Positions 1 to 11,235 of a stretch of 64,000 bases of DNA are shown piece after piece. This stretch comes from Haplomitrium mnioides. Taxonomy: Eukaryota > Marchantiophyta > Haplomitriopsida > Calobryales. Made by a program: the position numbers and the translations under genes. Each line of letters starts with the position of its first letter. Position 1 is the stretch's first letter. The DNA is taken from NCBI GenBank assembly GCA_049999725.1, contig JBNGIS010020278.1, forward strand, positions 1 to 64,000. Direction: 5' to 3'. The notes under the pieces are model-generated. The model searched no databases, was not told where the DNA came from, and saw only the letters and a list, made by a program, of their open reading frames with translations.

Positions 1-173
1 TCTACCTATGTAAGAAAAGTGCTTTCTCTCAAGTATATAAAGAAGGGAGAGGGTCTTATTTGGCATCTCTTACCTTGTGGCTTCTTGAAGCTCTTGTGCC
101 CTTTTCTTATGCTAACTTGTATGTGTTGTACTTGTGCTAACTTATGTATGTAATGTGGGTGTGTAGTGTTACA
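1..173 (+). repeat. 3' part of the 5' LTR of gypsy A
   Basis: Matches 5,637-5,807 nearly base for base, including the TATA region and the TATGTGTTGTACTTGTGC stretch. It ends in TGTTACA just before the primer binding site. Confidence 0.93.
34..40 (+). promoter_or_regulatory. TATA box of gypsy A LTR
   Basis: TATATAA inside AAGTATATAAAGAAG. The same box recurs at 5,670-5,678 in the 3' LTR, the expected place for the U3/R promoter. Function is inferred from position only. Confidence 0.55.
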
Positions 174-174
174 A

Positions 175-190
175 TGGTATCAGAGCTTGG
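175..190 (+). other. Primer binding site of gypsy A
   Basis: TGGTATCAGAGCTTGG lies directly after the LTR end. TGGTATCAGAGC is the standard complement of the 3' end of plant initiator tRNA-Met, used by most plant gypsy and copia elements. Confidence 0.93.
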
Positions 191-366
191 TCTTCTCTAA
201 AGAGTGTGGATTACCCCTCTTTGGAGAAGTACTTAAGACCTTTTGGAGTAGTAGAATCTCCACTTTGCATTGACTTCATAAGAGTTAAACTATCAAGTTT
301 TCATGAATAAATGATAGTGGATATCCCATCCTTTATACATGAAGATAAGAAGTTTGACTTGATACT

Positions 367-842
367 ATGGTAGCCAAATGGATAGAGGAGCATTTGTGCT
401 TGAGTCCTAGAATTCATCTATTAAATCCTTTTAACATTCACATGTTTAATATTGACAAACATTTCTTTCATCAATTTCTAGTGTATAACTTTGGTGATGA
501 CTTTATAGTTTTTGTGATGGAATCAAGAGAACTTGTTATCTTACCTATGGTAAACTATGGTGTTACATGGGAGTGTTTTATTTATATTTTGTGGTGAAAG
601 ACAAATGGATTTGAACCAAGCTCCTCTAGAAGAATTCAACTCCAAATGTCATATTTCTATTAGAGTAATGACTAAGCAAATGCAATGCGATTTTTTTGTT
701 TGTAAGTTTGGAGAGAGGTTTTGTAATGTAGTGTTGGCATTCTCTAAGCCTTTTATTTTACCTATTCTTCACAATTGGAATGTGTACATATTTGTTTTTG
801 TAAAAGTTCTAGAGGGTTTAACTGTGACAGAACAATATGGAA
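367..842 (+). pseudogene. Leader ORF of gypsy A with two related halves
   Basis: Between primer site and gag lie two open stretches, about 367-597 and 557-842, in different frames. They look like diverged copies of one ~60-residue unit: VYNFGDDFIVFV...LVILPMVN in the first resembles VCKFGERFCNVVLAFSK...FILPILHN in the second. I do not recognise the family. Part of this stretch is present in the inverted fragment at 11,236-11,559, so it is an old part of the element and not a private insertion. It could be a leader protein or a decayed N-terminal gag extension; the sequence does not decide. Confidence 0.4.
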
Positions 843-1805
843 GCTAACTCTAGCAGTCTTGAAGAAAGAGTGTGGATGATAGCAAAGTTGGAAGAGCTTT
901 AAGCAGCTCTTATAGCAAGCCAACAACAAATAAACATGTTGATGGCAGAAATGGTGAAAATGTGACTACAACAAGAGAGTGGAGAAGGAAGTCGGGAGAT
1001 ATTACTTCAGAAAATGAGCAAGTTGTGCAAAGTAGAGCCCTATGGAGTAAGTTTTACAGTTGGCATCATAGAAGTATGGGTCTATCAAATGGAGGTTCAC
1101 ATGTCATATTTTCCAAATGTTTCGGATTTAGAGAGAGGATTGTTTGGAAGATCATTTTTAACAGAGCATACATCAATATGGCTACAAGGTTAGGAGCGAC
1201 ACAAAAATACACAAGGAGAGCAACTTTTGTGGAGCAGTCTAAAAGAAGGTTTGCTCCAAAATTTTAAAGCAGTAAATTCTATATTGACAGCAAGAACGAA
1301 GCTTTGGGAGTTAGAGCAACAAAGAAGCGTTGCAAGATACATTGAGGAATTTTGAAGCTTGCAAGTTCAAATCAAAGATATGAGTCTAGAAGAAGCCTTT
1401 GACAAATTTTTTCAAGGGTAAAAGAGAAATATTAGAGGAAAAGTTATGATGCACAACCCAAAAGACGTAAATGAGGCCATTTTATTTACTCAACAAATCG
1501 AATGGACAGTGGGAATTGTGCAAACTGGAGGAAACTATAGCCCCATACCTATGGAGTTAGGGAATATGAGAAGAAGAGAATTTCATCGCCCAAATCACCA
1601 ACAAGAAGGACCACCACATACTAATGAAAAGAGTATGGGTCATCGACAAGAAACTCGAACATGCTATAATTGTGGTCGGGTTGGACACATAGCACCAAAT
1701 TGTAGAGTAATACGGTGCAATCAAGGGCGATTATTTCAGCGACCTCTCTATAATATCAACAATGAAGGAGATGAAGAAGGTCAAGAAAACAAGGAGCACC
1801 AGTAA
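843..1805 (+). pseudogene. gag: gag of gypsy A with CCHC zinc knuckle
   Basis: Capsid/nucleocapsid precursor that packages element RNA. The capsid-type stretch (retrotransposon gag family) is read across frames around 1,260-1,500, including TARTKLWELEQQRSVARYIEEF and a later MMHNPKDVNEAILFTQQIE. A zinc knuckle CYNCGRVGHIAPNC at 1,662-1,703 has the C-x2-C-x4-H-x4-C spacing of nucleocapsid RNA binding. Stops fall at about 1,354, 1,420 and in the 960-1,200 stretch, so no full protein can be made. The start near 843 is uncertain. Confidence 0.85.
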
Positions 1806-1893
1806 AAAAAACCTCATGGTTTTGCTGGGATGAAGAAGAAAGGCGAGGAAAGCATCTACTATATATAAAAACAAAAAAAATGGAGGATTAATT

Positions 1894-2232
1894 ATGGTTG
1901 ATGGATGGATGGAAGGATCTGCAATAAGAGTTTTGGTAGACTCCGGAGTAGAAGAAAATTACTTATCATGAGCAATAGCTTTGAAGTTGAAGTTGCCCCT
2001 TGAAAAAGAAGAGTACAAAGTGGTGGAAATGGCAAATGGACAAAGCAAGTCTATTGAACAACTATCTCAAAGTATAGCTTTACACATGGGTAACTATAAA
2101 GAGAAGTTGGAGTGGAAGATCACAACATTGGCAAGATATGATGTTGTTCTTAGAATGAAGTGGTTACAAAGATATAATCCGCAAGTAGATCGGAGAAAAA
2201 AGACACTCATGACATCTCAATGGAAGATTTAA
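1894..2232 (+). pseudogene. Aspartic protease of gypsy A
   Basis: Retropepsin that would process the polyprotein. The active-site motif reads LVDSGVEENYLS near 1,933-1,968 (D-S-G intact). It is followed by a TGA and then KLKLPLEKEEYKVVEMANG and a C-terminal stretch with VVLRMKWLQRYNP, where plant retropepsins usually have a GMDWL-type sequence. The stop after the active site breaks the frame. Confidence 0.8.
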
Positions 2233-2274
2233 GGAGATCGAGTACGATCTCATTCAAGACACCTACCCATATAT

Positions 2275-3247
2275 GTGTTTGGAGAAAATGCAATCAAAAA
2301 ACAAGATATTGTGTCTTTAGAAATCATACGAGAGCTCACTATTGACAAGGAGAACTCAAATCATAATGTTTCACATGAATTTCAAGGTGTTTTGAAGAAG
2401 TTTCATGATTTTTTTCCCAATGATTTGCCCAAGGATTTGCCTCCAACAAGATGCATTGATCACAAGATTGAGGTCGTTCCAATAAGTACTCCACCGTGAA
2501 AAACACCATATAGTTTGCCTCCTCATGAACTAGAGGAATGCAAATCTCATATTGCAAAATTGTTGAAAAAAGGATTCATTCAACCAAACATTTCTCCTCA
2601 TGGTGCACCAATAATATTTGTGAAAATGAAAGATATGAGTATGAGAATGTGCATTGACAATCAAGCACTCAATCAACAAATGGTGAAAAATAAATATCCA
2701 TTACCGAGGATGCATGATTTATTTGATCAACTTCAAGGAGAAAACTACTTTACAAAATTGGACTCGAGAAGCAGATATAATCAAATTCGAATCGCAGAAG
2801 TTGATCTGCAAAAAACAGCGTTTCAAAGTCGATATGGGCATTGTGAATATCTTGTTATGCTTTTTGGATTAACCAATACTTTTGCAATATTTATGGGTCT
2901 TATGAATGACATTTTTTGATCTTATTTGGATAAGTTTGTTATTGTCTTTTTGGATGATATTCTCATCTATAGCAAGAGTCTTCAAGAGCATCAACAACAT
3001 TTTTTGTACAATATTAAAGGTACTTTAGAACCACAAGCTATATGTGAAGATGTCCAAATGTGAAATTGGAAAAAAGGAGGTTGACTACTTGGGTTACCGT
3101 GTAAGTGCATCAAGAATCCAAGTTATAGATGAGAAAGTGGAGGCAATTCAGAAGTGGGAAGCTTCTAGTGATCAAATACAACTAAGGAGATTTTTAGGGC
3201 TAACTGGGTTTTATCGTCGATTTGTGAAAGGTTTTGCACAAATATGA
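2275..3247 (+). pseudogene. Reverse transcriptase of gypsy A
   Basis: RNA-directed DNA polymerase of the pol polyprotein. The tether region has FHDFFPNDLPKDLPPTR (2,400-2,460). The fingers and palm follow: [39 protein letters not shown], and [15 protein letters not shown] with the first catalytic Asp. The catalytic box FLDDILIYSKS at about 2,948-2,980 is intact. The thumb has CEIGKKEVDYLGYRV and LRRFLGLTGFYRRFV. Stops at about 2,499, 2,919 and 3,247 plus a frameshift near 3,010 inactivate it. Confidence 0.92.
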
Positions 3248-3289
3248 GAACCATTAACCAACTGGCTCAAAAAAAGTCACATATGGTCA

Positions 3290-3745
3290 TGGGGAGCTGC
3301 AAAAGAGTTGGCATTCCAAGCATTGAAGAAATCACTTCATCATGCTCATATTCTTAAATGGCATGATTCTAGACGACCAATCAAACTTTCGATGGATGCA
3401 TCAAGAAAGGCTATTGACAAAGTTTTGCAACAAGAATGGGAGGATGGTTGGCATCTTATTGCCTTCTTTTCTAGGAAGTTGAGAGCAATATTGAGCAAAA
3501 CTACCATACTACATAGCAGGAAGAATTGGCGATTGTGCTATTAACAAAGCATTGGAAGCATTATCTAGGAGATAAGGAGTTTATTGTTGAAACCGACCAT
3601 AAACCTCTAATCTATCTAGAAACTAAAAAAGAGCTCTAAAAAAGGCATACTTGTTGGGTAGAGTAGCGACAACGGTTCCATATGAAGATGGTCTATGTGG
3701 AAATAAAACGACAAATTGTAGATGCCTTGACCCACATGCCTTAAC
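3290..3745 (+). pseudogene. RNase H of gypsy A
   Basis: Would degrade the RNA strand of the RNA:DNA hybrid. The start reads AFQALKKSLHHAHILKWHD and LSMDASRKAI (first acidic residue kept), then HLIAFFSRKLR. The later TDHKPL and DALT blocks are read after frame changes at about 3,590-3,735. Several stops lie between. Confidence 0.85.
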
Positions 3746-3749
3746 TCAA

Positions 3750-4580
3750 CATCTTGTTAGAAATAACAATTCATCCTACTTGGTGGACAAAAATGTTGGT
3801 TGCAACAAAAAAAGATGAGGAGATCATTGCCGCACAACAAAAGAATCTAGTAAAAGAGGTGAGAAGATTGATTTTCTTCCAACTTGAAGGCAAGGTATGG
3901 GTTTCTAATAATGCTAAGCTTCGCTCTGAGGTTTTGTATGAAGCATATGATTTAGAAATTGGTGGACATGTTGGAATTGAGAAAACTTTGGACAATCTTC
4001 AACGAGTCTATTATTGGCCTAAGATGCATCAAGATGTGGAGACCTATGTTTGAAGTTGTTTGGCTTGTAAACAAAACAAAGCAACCAACCTTAAATGTGG
4101 AGGTTTATTACAACCATTGCCTATCCCGAATCGGCGATGGGAACATGTGAGTATGGATATTGTGTGTGAGTTACCACATACTTCTATAAGTTATGATGCT
4201 ATTGTTATTTTTGTGAACAAACTTAGCAAAATTATTCATATTTGTCCAACTACCAAATCAGTTACAACACTTGAGTTAGCACAAATTTATTTGAAAGCAG
4301 TCTACTCTCATCATTGTATCTCCAAAGTGATTATCTCTGACTGTGGCACTCAATTTACCAGCATATTTTGACGCATAATATTTGGTCTTATCAAAACCAA
4401 ACTAGCTATGTCCATTTCTTATCACCCTAAATCGGATAGTCAAACTGAGCAGGCCAACTGCATCATTGAAGATATGTTGCAGGCTTTTACTTTGGAAGAA
4501 CAAGAAGAATGAGATTAGTTGCTATCTCTTGTGGAGTTCTCTTACAATAACTCCATCAATAGCTCTACATGAGCCACGCC
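3750..4580 (+). pseudogene. Integrase of gypsy A
   Basis: DDE transposase that inserts the cDNA. The zinc-binding part has GGHVGIEKT, YYWPKM and, after a stop at 4,050, CLACKQNK. The first His of the HHCC set appears replaced, since the stretch before GGH reads AYDLEI. The catalytic core keeps MDIVCELP (first Asp), IISDCGTQFTS (second Asp) and SYHPKSDSQTEQAN (Glu). Stops at about 4,371 and 4,510 break the frame. Confidence 0.9.
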
Positions 4581-4587
4581 TTTCTTT

Positions 4588-5170
4588 TTGATGTATGGTG
4601 AGCATCCAACCACTATATCTATTCTTCATCCTGCATTGACCTCCAAGAGTCCAGCAGCTGATGATTTTCTCCATCGGCTACACCATGACATCCAACGTGC
4701 CAAGGAAAAACTTGAAGTTGCTTGTAATTGCCAAAAACAATATGTCAATGCTCATCGTCAAGAAGTGACCTTTGCTATAGGTGATCAAGTATGGCTCTCT
4801 ACTTCCAATCTTCCTTTGCTTTGCTCTGGTAGGCTATCTGCTAGCTTTATTGAACCATTTGCTATTTTTGCTTGTATTAGTGAAGTGGCCTATCAACTTG
4901 CTTTGCCTCCTCACATGAAGATTCATCCACTATTTCATGTTTCTTTATTACATGCTTTTAAACCTCACTCTACCACCTTCACTTGTACTCAAGAACCCTC
5001 TCCACCACATGAGCTTATTGATGGTCATGAGGAATTTGAGGTGGAACAGCTCTTGAAGAAACGCACACGTCATTGAGGCCATCATGAGATTGTGGAATAC
5101 TTGGTTCGTTGGAAAGGCCACCCTCTTTATGAAGCTACTTAGGAGCCATTGGAGAATTTGGCCAATGTCT
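4588..5170 (+). pseudogene. Integrase C-terminus (GPY/F-like) and chromodomain of gypsy A
   Basis: After the core comes GDQVWLSTSNLPL and LALPPHMKIHPLFHVSLL, the usual SH3-like/GPY region, then a chromodomain: EEFEVEQLLKKR, a stop, then VEYLVRWKGHPLYEAT and a stop before EPLENL. Chromodomains in chromoviruses bind histone marks and direct insertion into heterochromatin. Stops at 5,074 and 5,141 split the domain. Confidence 0.88.
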
Positions 5171-5226
5171 TTGCACTTGTTCACTGTTTTGAGAACTCTC
5201 TTATTTGCAACAAGGATGTTGCCTCT

Positions 5227-5242
5227 AAAAAGGGGGGAGGAT
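5227..5242 (+). other. Polypurine tract of gypsy A
   Basis: AAAAAGGGGGGAGGAT sits immediately before the 3' LTR, the position of the plus-strand primer. Confidence 0.85.
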
Positions 5243-5807
5243 TGTAATGATCACTAACTTTAGTAAGCTATAACTAAAAATAATATCAACTATGTCTAGA
5301 AAGCTACTACTAAGTTAGAGTAGCAAAAAGTAGTTGTTATTATATAGAGTTGGACACGTGGCACAAGGAGAGAAAATCAACGAATTAAAGTGAAAAAGGG
5401 AGTTTAGATAGACTACTTTAGAAGATGATAAGGACACGTAGCAAGCGGAGAATTAAAGTAAAGAGAAGGTTCTAAAGATAAAAACACGTGGCAAAAGAAG
5501 AACTAAAGAGATGGAAGGTTCTAAAGAAAAGAACACCTGGTAGAAGGAGAACAAAAGTAAAAGGTGGTCCAATTAGAGTGAGAGAGAAAAGAGGGGTCCA
5601 ATTAGAAGAGGATAGAAAATGAATCAATGGGATTCCTCCACTTATATAACAAAAGTACTTTTTCTCAAGTATATAAAGAAGAGAGAGTGTCTTGTTTGGC
5701 ATCTCTTACCTTGTGGGTTCTTGAAGTTCTTGTGCGCTTCTCTTATGCTAATTTGTATGTGTTGTACTTGTGCTAACTTATGTGTGTAATGCGGGTGTGT
5801 AGTGTTA
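5243..5807 (+). repeat. 3' LTR of gypsy A
   Basis: Starts TGTAATGATCAC after the polypurine tract. The last ~170 bases match 1-173. The end should be near TGTTACA but reads TGTTATT, so the terminal CA is mutated or lost. It is about 565 bp long. Confidence 0.88.
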
Positions 5808-6910
5808 TTGTTACTCACAAAAGTTAGCAAATCAGCAATCACAACATTGAAGCAAATACATATTAGCCAACATTTTAGAAAATAAGATTAATTATGATAT
5901 TTTAGACACTATATATTGTGACATTTTATAGTTAAATATTATTTACTTTAAAAGTTTTTTTTTTTAGTTTTATAAAAAAACCATATTATTCCCAAATGAT
6001 AGGCAAGTTGACAGTCCAAAATAACAACAATTAACATGGTCATTTTGGCCATATCCATAATGACCAACATTCTTAAATACATGTCATAAGCTGATATAGT
6101 GTTCGACATGACGGTACCCATCAGTTATTAAGCCGTACTAAATGATAGGTCATTTTGATAGTCCAAATGATCCAATCCAATTCTGTCACTTTGAACATGT
6201 CCAAAATGACCAACAAAATATCCACATGTCATGCATTCATTGGCTCCTAATGTGGTCATTTAAACCATATCCCAAATGACTTGCACAAAATTTTCAACAT
6301 GATATATGCTAGTCATTTATTAGCTTTCAAAATAACACGTGTGAGCATATTATTTGGCTGCCACTATGACACATTTCCCCTACTCATGACACTAAATTCC
6401 ATGTGTCACTCTACCATTTCATCATACATTTGGTCATTTTAATCATGTTTAATTGACCAAAACTTTAAATTCCAAGAATGATATTTGTCAATCTCTCATT
6501 TGTTGCAACTAGATGTCATTTAGAATGATGTTCTAAATAACCAAAATTGATCACTTATTATGAAGCCACATGCCACTTGGTCATTGGTTATGACTATTGT
6601 CAATAGCTATTGACTATGAAAGTGTGTCACCATCGATGATAGGATTTTGTGGTTATTGTGAACATTAGACCACTTTGGACATTGCATATTTTGGAAAATC
6701 TAAAATAGCTAGCAATAATTTGCATTATTGTCTGAAATGGCAGGGATTCAAATGTCCTACACGTCCAATCATACATAAACATTTTGGTCATTTAGTCCTT
6801 AAAATGACACATTTTTTTGATCATTATTGCTCCTATATAGAACGATATTTTCTTGTAATGCAAGCAATTTCTCTAATCTTGATGAGTTTCCTCAAAGTAA
6901 TTTGGTTGTG
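5808..6910. repeat. AT-rich stretch with repeated GGTCATTTTGG/CCAAAATGACC palindromes
   Basis: No gene seen. At least six imperfect hairpin-forming copies of 26-32 bp occur: 6,038-6,065, 6,148-6,173, 6,184-6,212, 6,252-6,281, 6,313-6,339 and 6,429-6,460. Each has GGTCATT on one arm and AATGACC on the other, separated by 5-17 bases. Spacing is irregular (about 35-120 bp). Confidence 0.6.
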
Positions 6911-7600
6911 ATATTTGTATGTTGAATCAACATTACTTGTTGTTTTGTTCTCTCACATTTTAACTTGTTATTAGTCACACGTCTTTCAACTTGGGTGTTT
7001 AACATGCCAACTTAACAATTTTGGCTCAGTATTGTATTATAAATTGTAGGTAGTTATGTGTTGGTCACAGTTGGCCTGCAATACCTCCCAATGTTTTGAA
7101 TGATACACATTATATACCAATCATGAGGAGAAGACAATGGTGAGAATATGGTTGGTGCTATCTAATGGTACAAATATTTTCTCCAAATTTCCTACCATTA
7201 TTTGATTTTTGCAAGTAGTGAGCAATGGATGGCTTGATTTGTAGTCCAAATTTCATGCTCTTGTTGTAAGTCCAATGTCAAAACTATACTACGTAACCTC
7301 AACTTTTTTCTTTTGTTGTTTGTATGCAAATTGGTGATTTCTAAACAAATATATGTCATTACGATAACCTCACAAAATTAATAGATAGAACTTTCACATT
7401 AGGTATATTTGTTAAAATAGATGTATACTCCAATATATTTTTCTATTGCTATGTTGGGAGGCACTTTGCTATCTATTTTGTATAGTATCGTAATCAAAAT
7501 TTGCAAAACACTCAAACTTTGGATGTAATTTTTGTATTATCAAGTGGGGTATGTTTTGGATGTAGTCGATGAGTATCAAATTTGAGTTTGTTTTGTGTAA
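6911..7600. other. No recognisable feature
   Basis: AT-rich sequence without credible coding potential or clear repeats. Confidence 0.6.
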
Positions 7601-9130
7601 AATATTTTGAATTTAAATGTGTTTTTGCTCTATTGAACGACACTATTGTAAAATAGATAGAGTTTGCTTCATTGAGTTGGTCGACGCACAACTCCAAAAC
7701 TATACAATTTCACCATCAATGAATTGGACGGCACACAACTTTGATACTTGCACGAGTTTGCAATCATAGAGATGAGTGGTATGTAGTTCTTAAAATTGAT
7801 TGTTCTTCATACAATTTTATTATCATTGAGTCAAGCGACACCAATTCCAAACACTATGTGGTCTTTGTGTTTTGTAAAACATGGATTTGTGACGATAACA
7901 AACAAAAGAGGTTTGTTATTGTTCGATTTGGCAACACTTGTTGCAATAGAGGATGTGGCCTCCATGTAGATATTGATGTATTTAAGCCCTTTGACCTATT
8001 GTGAGGATAAGGTCTTTGCTATTTGGCAATCCAGATCTTTGCACTAAATTTTTGGTGATCGAGATCTTTCAGGCCAAGTTTCATAGTCTTGCAACATCCT
8101 GAAGGCAATGTCTTTATCTAATGGAAAAATGAAAAGATACATTTGGAGACATTCTTTTCTCGAACCTAACACAATGGCATTTTGTTGCTAGGAAAGACAT
8201 TAGACAGAAAAAATGTGAAACAACTTATTTTGAGTTGTTTACTAAGCAAATAACACATGGTTTTTTTCAAGCAGCGCCATCCTCCAATTTTTGTTTTCAT
8301 GGAATTGGGCAAGGATTCATCAAAATTTCAATTTTGTATATTTGAGCAATGCTCATTTTCAAAATTCAATTTTGTGAAATCAGATGGCACTCTTTTCCAA
8401 AATGTCAAGATATGCACTAAACCAAGCATGCTTGTGGTTTGGTAGACAAGTACTACTTTGTTTTTTTAGCAGTACCATTCTCATTTTTTTAGTTCATGGA
8501 ATCACATGGCTTACATTCTGATTTTGTTTTTGTAGAATCGAAAAGTGTTCCTTTCCCAAATTGAGCTTTGTAGAATCAAGTGGTGCTCCTTTCTTAAATT
8601 CATTTTTGTGGAATTCAACATGCTTTTCTTTTAGGCACTATTTTCCTCCTATTTTTGCTCTACAAAATTGCCCACTCATTATTCTTTCCAAACCCTAAAC
8701 CCTAAACCCTAAACCCTAAACCAAGCATCTTGGTGCTTTGTTAAATAGGTACCACTTTGTTATCTACCCGGATCATCTTTCCATTCTCATTTTTGTGCAA
8801 TCAAGCGACACTCCTTTCTAAAATTAGTTTTCAAGGAATCAGGTGGCTCTCCATTCCAAAAACAAACTTTTCATGGAATCAACCAGCATTCCTTTCTAAA
8901 ATTGGCTTGTACACTACATCGAGAATTTTTGTTCTTCTTCAAATAGATGCCGTTATGTTTCTTCTAGGATGCTTTATTCTCCTTTTTTTTATTGAACCAA
9001 GTGGTGTGCTCTATAATTTTTATTTTCATGGAGTCGAGCATCACTACTTTCAAAAATTTGTTTTTTGTGGAATCTGTTGGTGCTCCTTTTTGAAATCGTT
9101 GGGCTGCATACTAAACCAAGCATTTTTTTT
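7600..9130. repeat. Degenerate ~38-bp tandem repeats
   Basis: A unit resembling TTTTTGTGGAATCAAGTGG followed by TGCTCCTTTCCAAAATTGA recurs. Clear neighbours start at 8,531, 8,569 and 8,607 (38 bp apart) and at 8,794, 8,831 and 8,871 (37-40 bp apart). More diverged copies lie at about 7,671, 7,715, 7,825, 8,334, 9,020 and 9,062. No coding function; open stretches here are by-products of the repeat. Confidence 0.6.
8691..8722. repeat. Interstitial telomere-like repeat (CCCTAAA)4
   Basis: Four perfect plant telomere units with partial units at each side, 32 bp in all, inside the ~38-bp repeat region. Too short and too internal to be a chromosome end. Confidence 0.95.
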
Positions 9131-9249
9131 TCTTTTGTGGAATCCAATAGCGCTTTCAGCCCCACTTTGGAGAGATGGACTTTTTATCAATTTTCTAGAA
9201 GATACATTGAGAATCAATATTCAACCAACTCGAACTAAGGAAGAGGCTT

Positions 9250-10750
9250 GAATGTATAGTCGTAGAACTACAAATTTTGGACAACACTCAATTTTACCGA
9301 TTTTGTAAACGGCTTGCATATGACATGGGTCATATTGAACCCCTTTTTGATGTACAAAAGTGTATGCAAAACTTTGAATTTTTTTGTGGCAAATCAATAA
9401 AATCATTTATAACAATCTATGGACTCCTCACAAATGTCATATGTAAATGAACTTGTTAGTTTTTTGAACCTACCCAACTGCATCCTTGTTTTAATTTTAT
9501 AAAGATCTAAATTTTAATCAAATGTTATATTCAATGATGACAATCCATTGTTTCTCTATATATTATACACCTCAATTCAATATCGATGTTAGAAAATACC
9601 TAAAATCTACATAATTAATCGCAATAGCTCATCAAAGCACCAATTCACAACAAATTGTTAGTGGCAAAGAAATTGCTTTGCTATAGCTCAAGGAGGTTCA
9701 TTGTTGGAAGATCACAAGGGTTGAAAATATTTGATGGAGGAGAGTTAATGAGCACAAACTGATTTGATTTTCGGTTGATACACAACTTGAGCACAAAGTC
9801 TAGCAGAAGGACAATTGATATGAGCATACTCTATTGGTCAGGTTTGCAATGTTGTGGAAATGTTTGGCAAAACTAAAGGGCAAAGGCTCATTGATGAAGG
9901 CAAAGCAATGGAGAACAAACATAGAACCTACAACATGGAGAACAAACATGAAGCTTGAAGTGAACAAAATGCTCAAGATCCAACATGAAGAAGGCAATGC
10001 ACACAATGCTCAAGATAACAACATAAAGAATACATATAAAACTGTTAATACTTGAAGAAGGCAATGAATGCTCAAGGGAAGAATAAAATGCAGTCCAAAG
10101 ATAGAAGGTACATGATTCATTTTACAAGACCAAAGAGTGTCTATGTCTTACAAAACTTGATGGAAGAAAACATATCTAAGTTCTCTAAGAAAGATAGGCA
10201 AGAACGATTAATGCTTGATTGGAGAAAGCGTTGAATTATGAAGAAGACAGTGAATGCTTGATAGGAAAATGTAATACTAATAAAAAAGATTGTGAATTAT
10301 GATAGCTTGATAACTTGATGGGTGATTTTTGTGTTGTAGCTTGATAACTTGAAAGTTGATAAAATCAAAGAAGCAAATTAAAGTTGGTGAAGAAATTTTC
10401 TTGCTTGATAATGAATGCTAAGTGTTGAATGATGGTATTCATGTTGTAACTTGATAACTCGATGGTTGATTTACAAAGATACTTACTTGATAACCAATGC
10501 TTAATGACAACTAATGATATTCATGTTTTAAACTAATAACTCGATGGTTGACAAAGGAAATTGCAAACACATTTGATGATGGCTGACAAAATCAAATAAA
10601 CAAAGTGAAAATTTGTGAAGAAGTTGCTTGTGGTAGAGAAATTAATTTGTTGCTACAAAATCATTGCACGCAAAATCATCAACATGCTTGCTTAAAGATG
10701 ATGGCTAACAAAATCAAAGAAGCGAATTGAGAACGGTGAAGAAATCAATG
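9250..10750. repeat. AT-rich region with degenerate repeated phrases
   Basis: No gene seen. GAAGAAGGCAATG...ATGCTCAAG recurs at 9,983, 10,052 and (weaker) 10,237. ATTCATGTTGTAACTTGATA followed by ACTCGATGG recurs at about 10,325, 10,437 and 10,519. These look like old tandem duplications of ~70-110 bp. Confidence 0.45.
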
Positions 10751-11235
10751 CTAGCAGAATTGGTGCAAGGAAAAATCATCCATTGGAGAGACGTTTGATT
10801 GATCACAAATGCTAGAAGCATATAGCCAATAAACAAATCAACCTGCCTCCAAAATATCACGATGATGGCAGACACGGGAAATAATGAATAACATTTTAAT
10901 AGCACACTCATGATAAGCTGTCCTAACATGGCTTTGTCACCACTTTGGAAAGGCAAAAATATGTGCAATTGATTTTTTATATATATTCCAATTATGAAGA
11001 GTAGGTAAAAAAAATGGTTTAGTTGATGCTAGCACCAAGCCACAAAACCTCTCTCCAATATCATAAATAAGAAAATCTCTCTGCATTTGCTTAGCTGTTA
11101 CTCAAATAGAAACATGACATTTGGAGTTGAACTCTTATAAAGTAGTTTTGTTCTGGTTTTTTTTTATATCTCTCACAAAATAAAAATAAAATACTCCCAC
11201 ATCACACTATAACTAACTATATTTAAATTAAAGTA
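10751..11235. other. No recognisable feature
   Basis: AT-rich sequence; no coding or repeat signal that I can support. Confidence 0.5.

Larger units (their letters stand above)
1..5807 (+). mobile_element. Ty3/gypsy chromovirus A, decayed, 5' LTR cut by window edge
   Basis: An LTR retrotransposon of the Ty3/gypsy order: LTR tail, primer site, leader, gag, protease, reverse transcriptase, RNase H, integrase, chromodomain, polypurine tract and 3' LTR follow in that order on the plus strand. Integrase after RNase H marks gypsy rather than copia, and the C-terminal chromodomain marks a chromovirus. Many in-frame stops and frameshifts show it is dead. The first 173 bases match the last part of the LTR at 5,243-5,807, so the missing start of the 5' LTR lies outside the window and its target duplication cannot be checked. 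Confidence 0.93.

Noticed and set aside
8691-8722. Chromosome end
   Set aside because: Only four CCCTAAA units with ordinary sequence on both sides.
8757-9251. 164-residue Phe/Leu-rich open frame
   Set aside because: It follows the T-rich ~38-bp repeats and resembles no membrane protein family.
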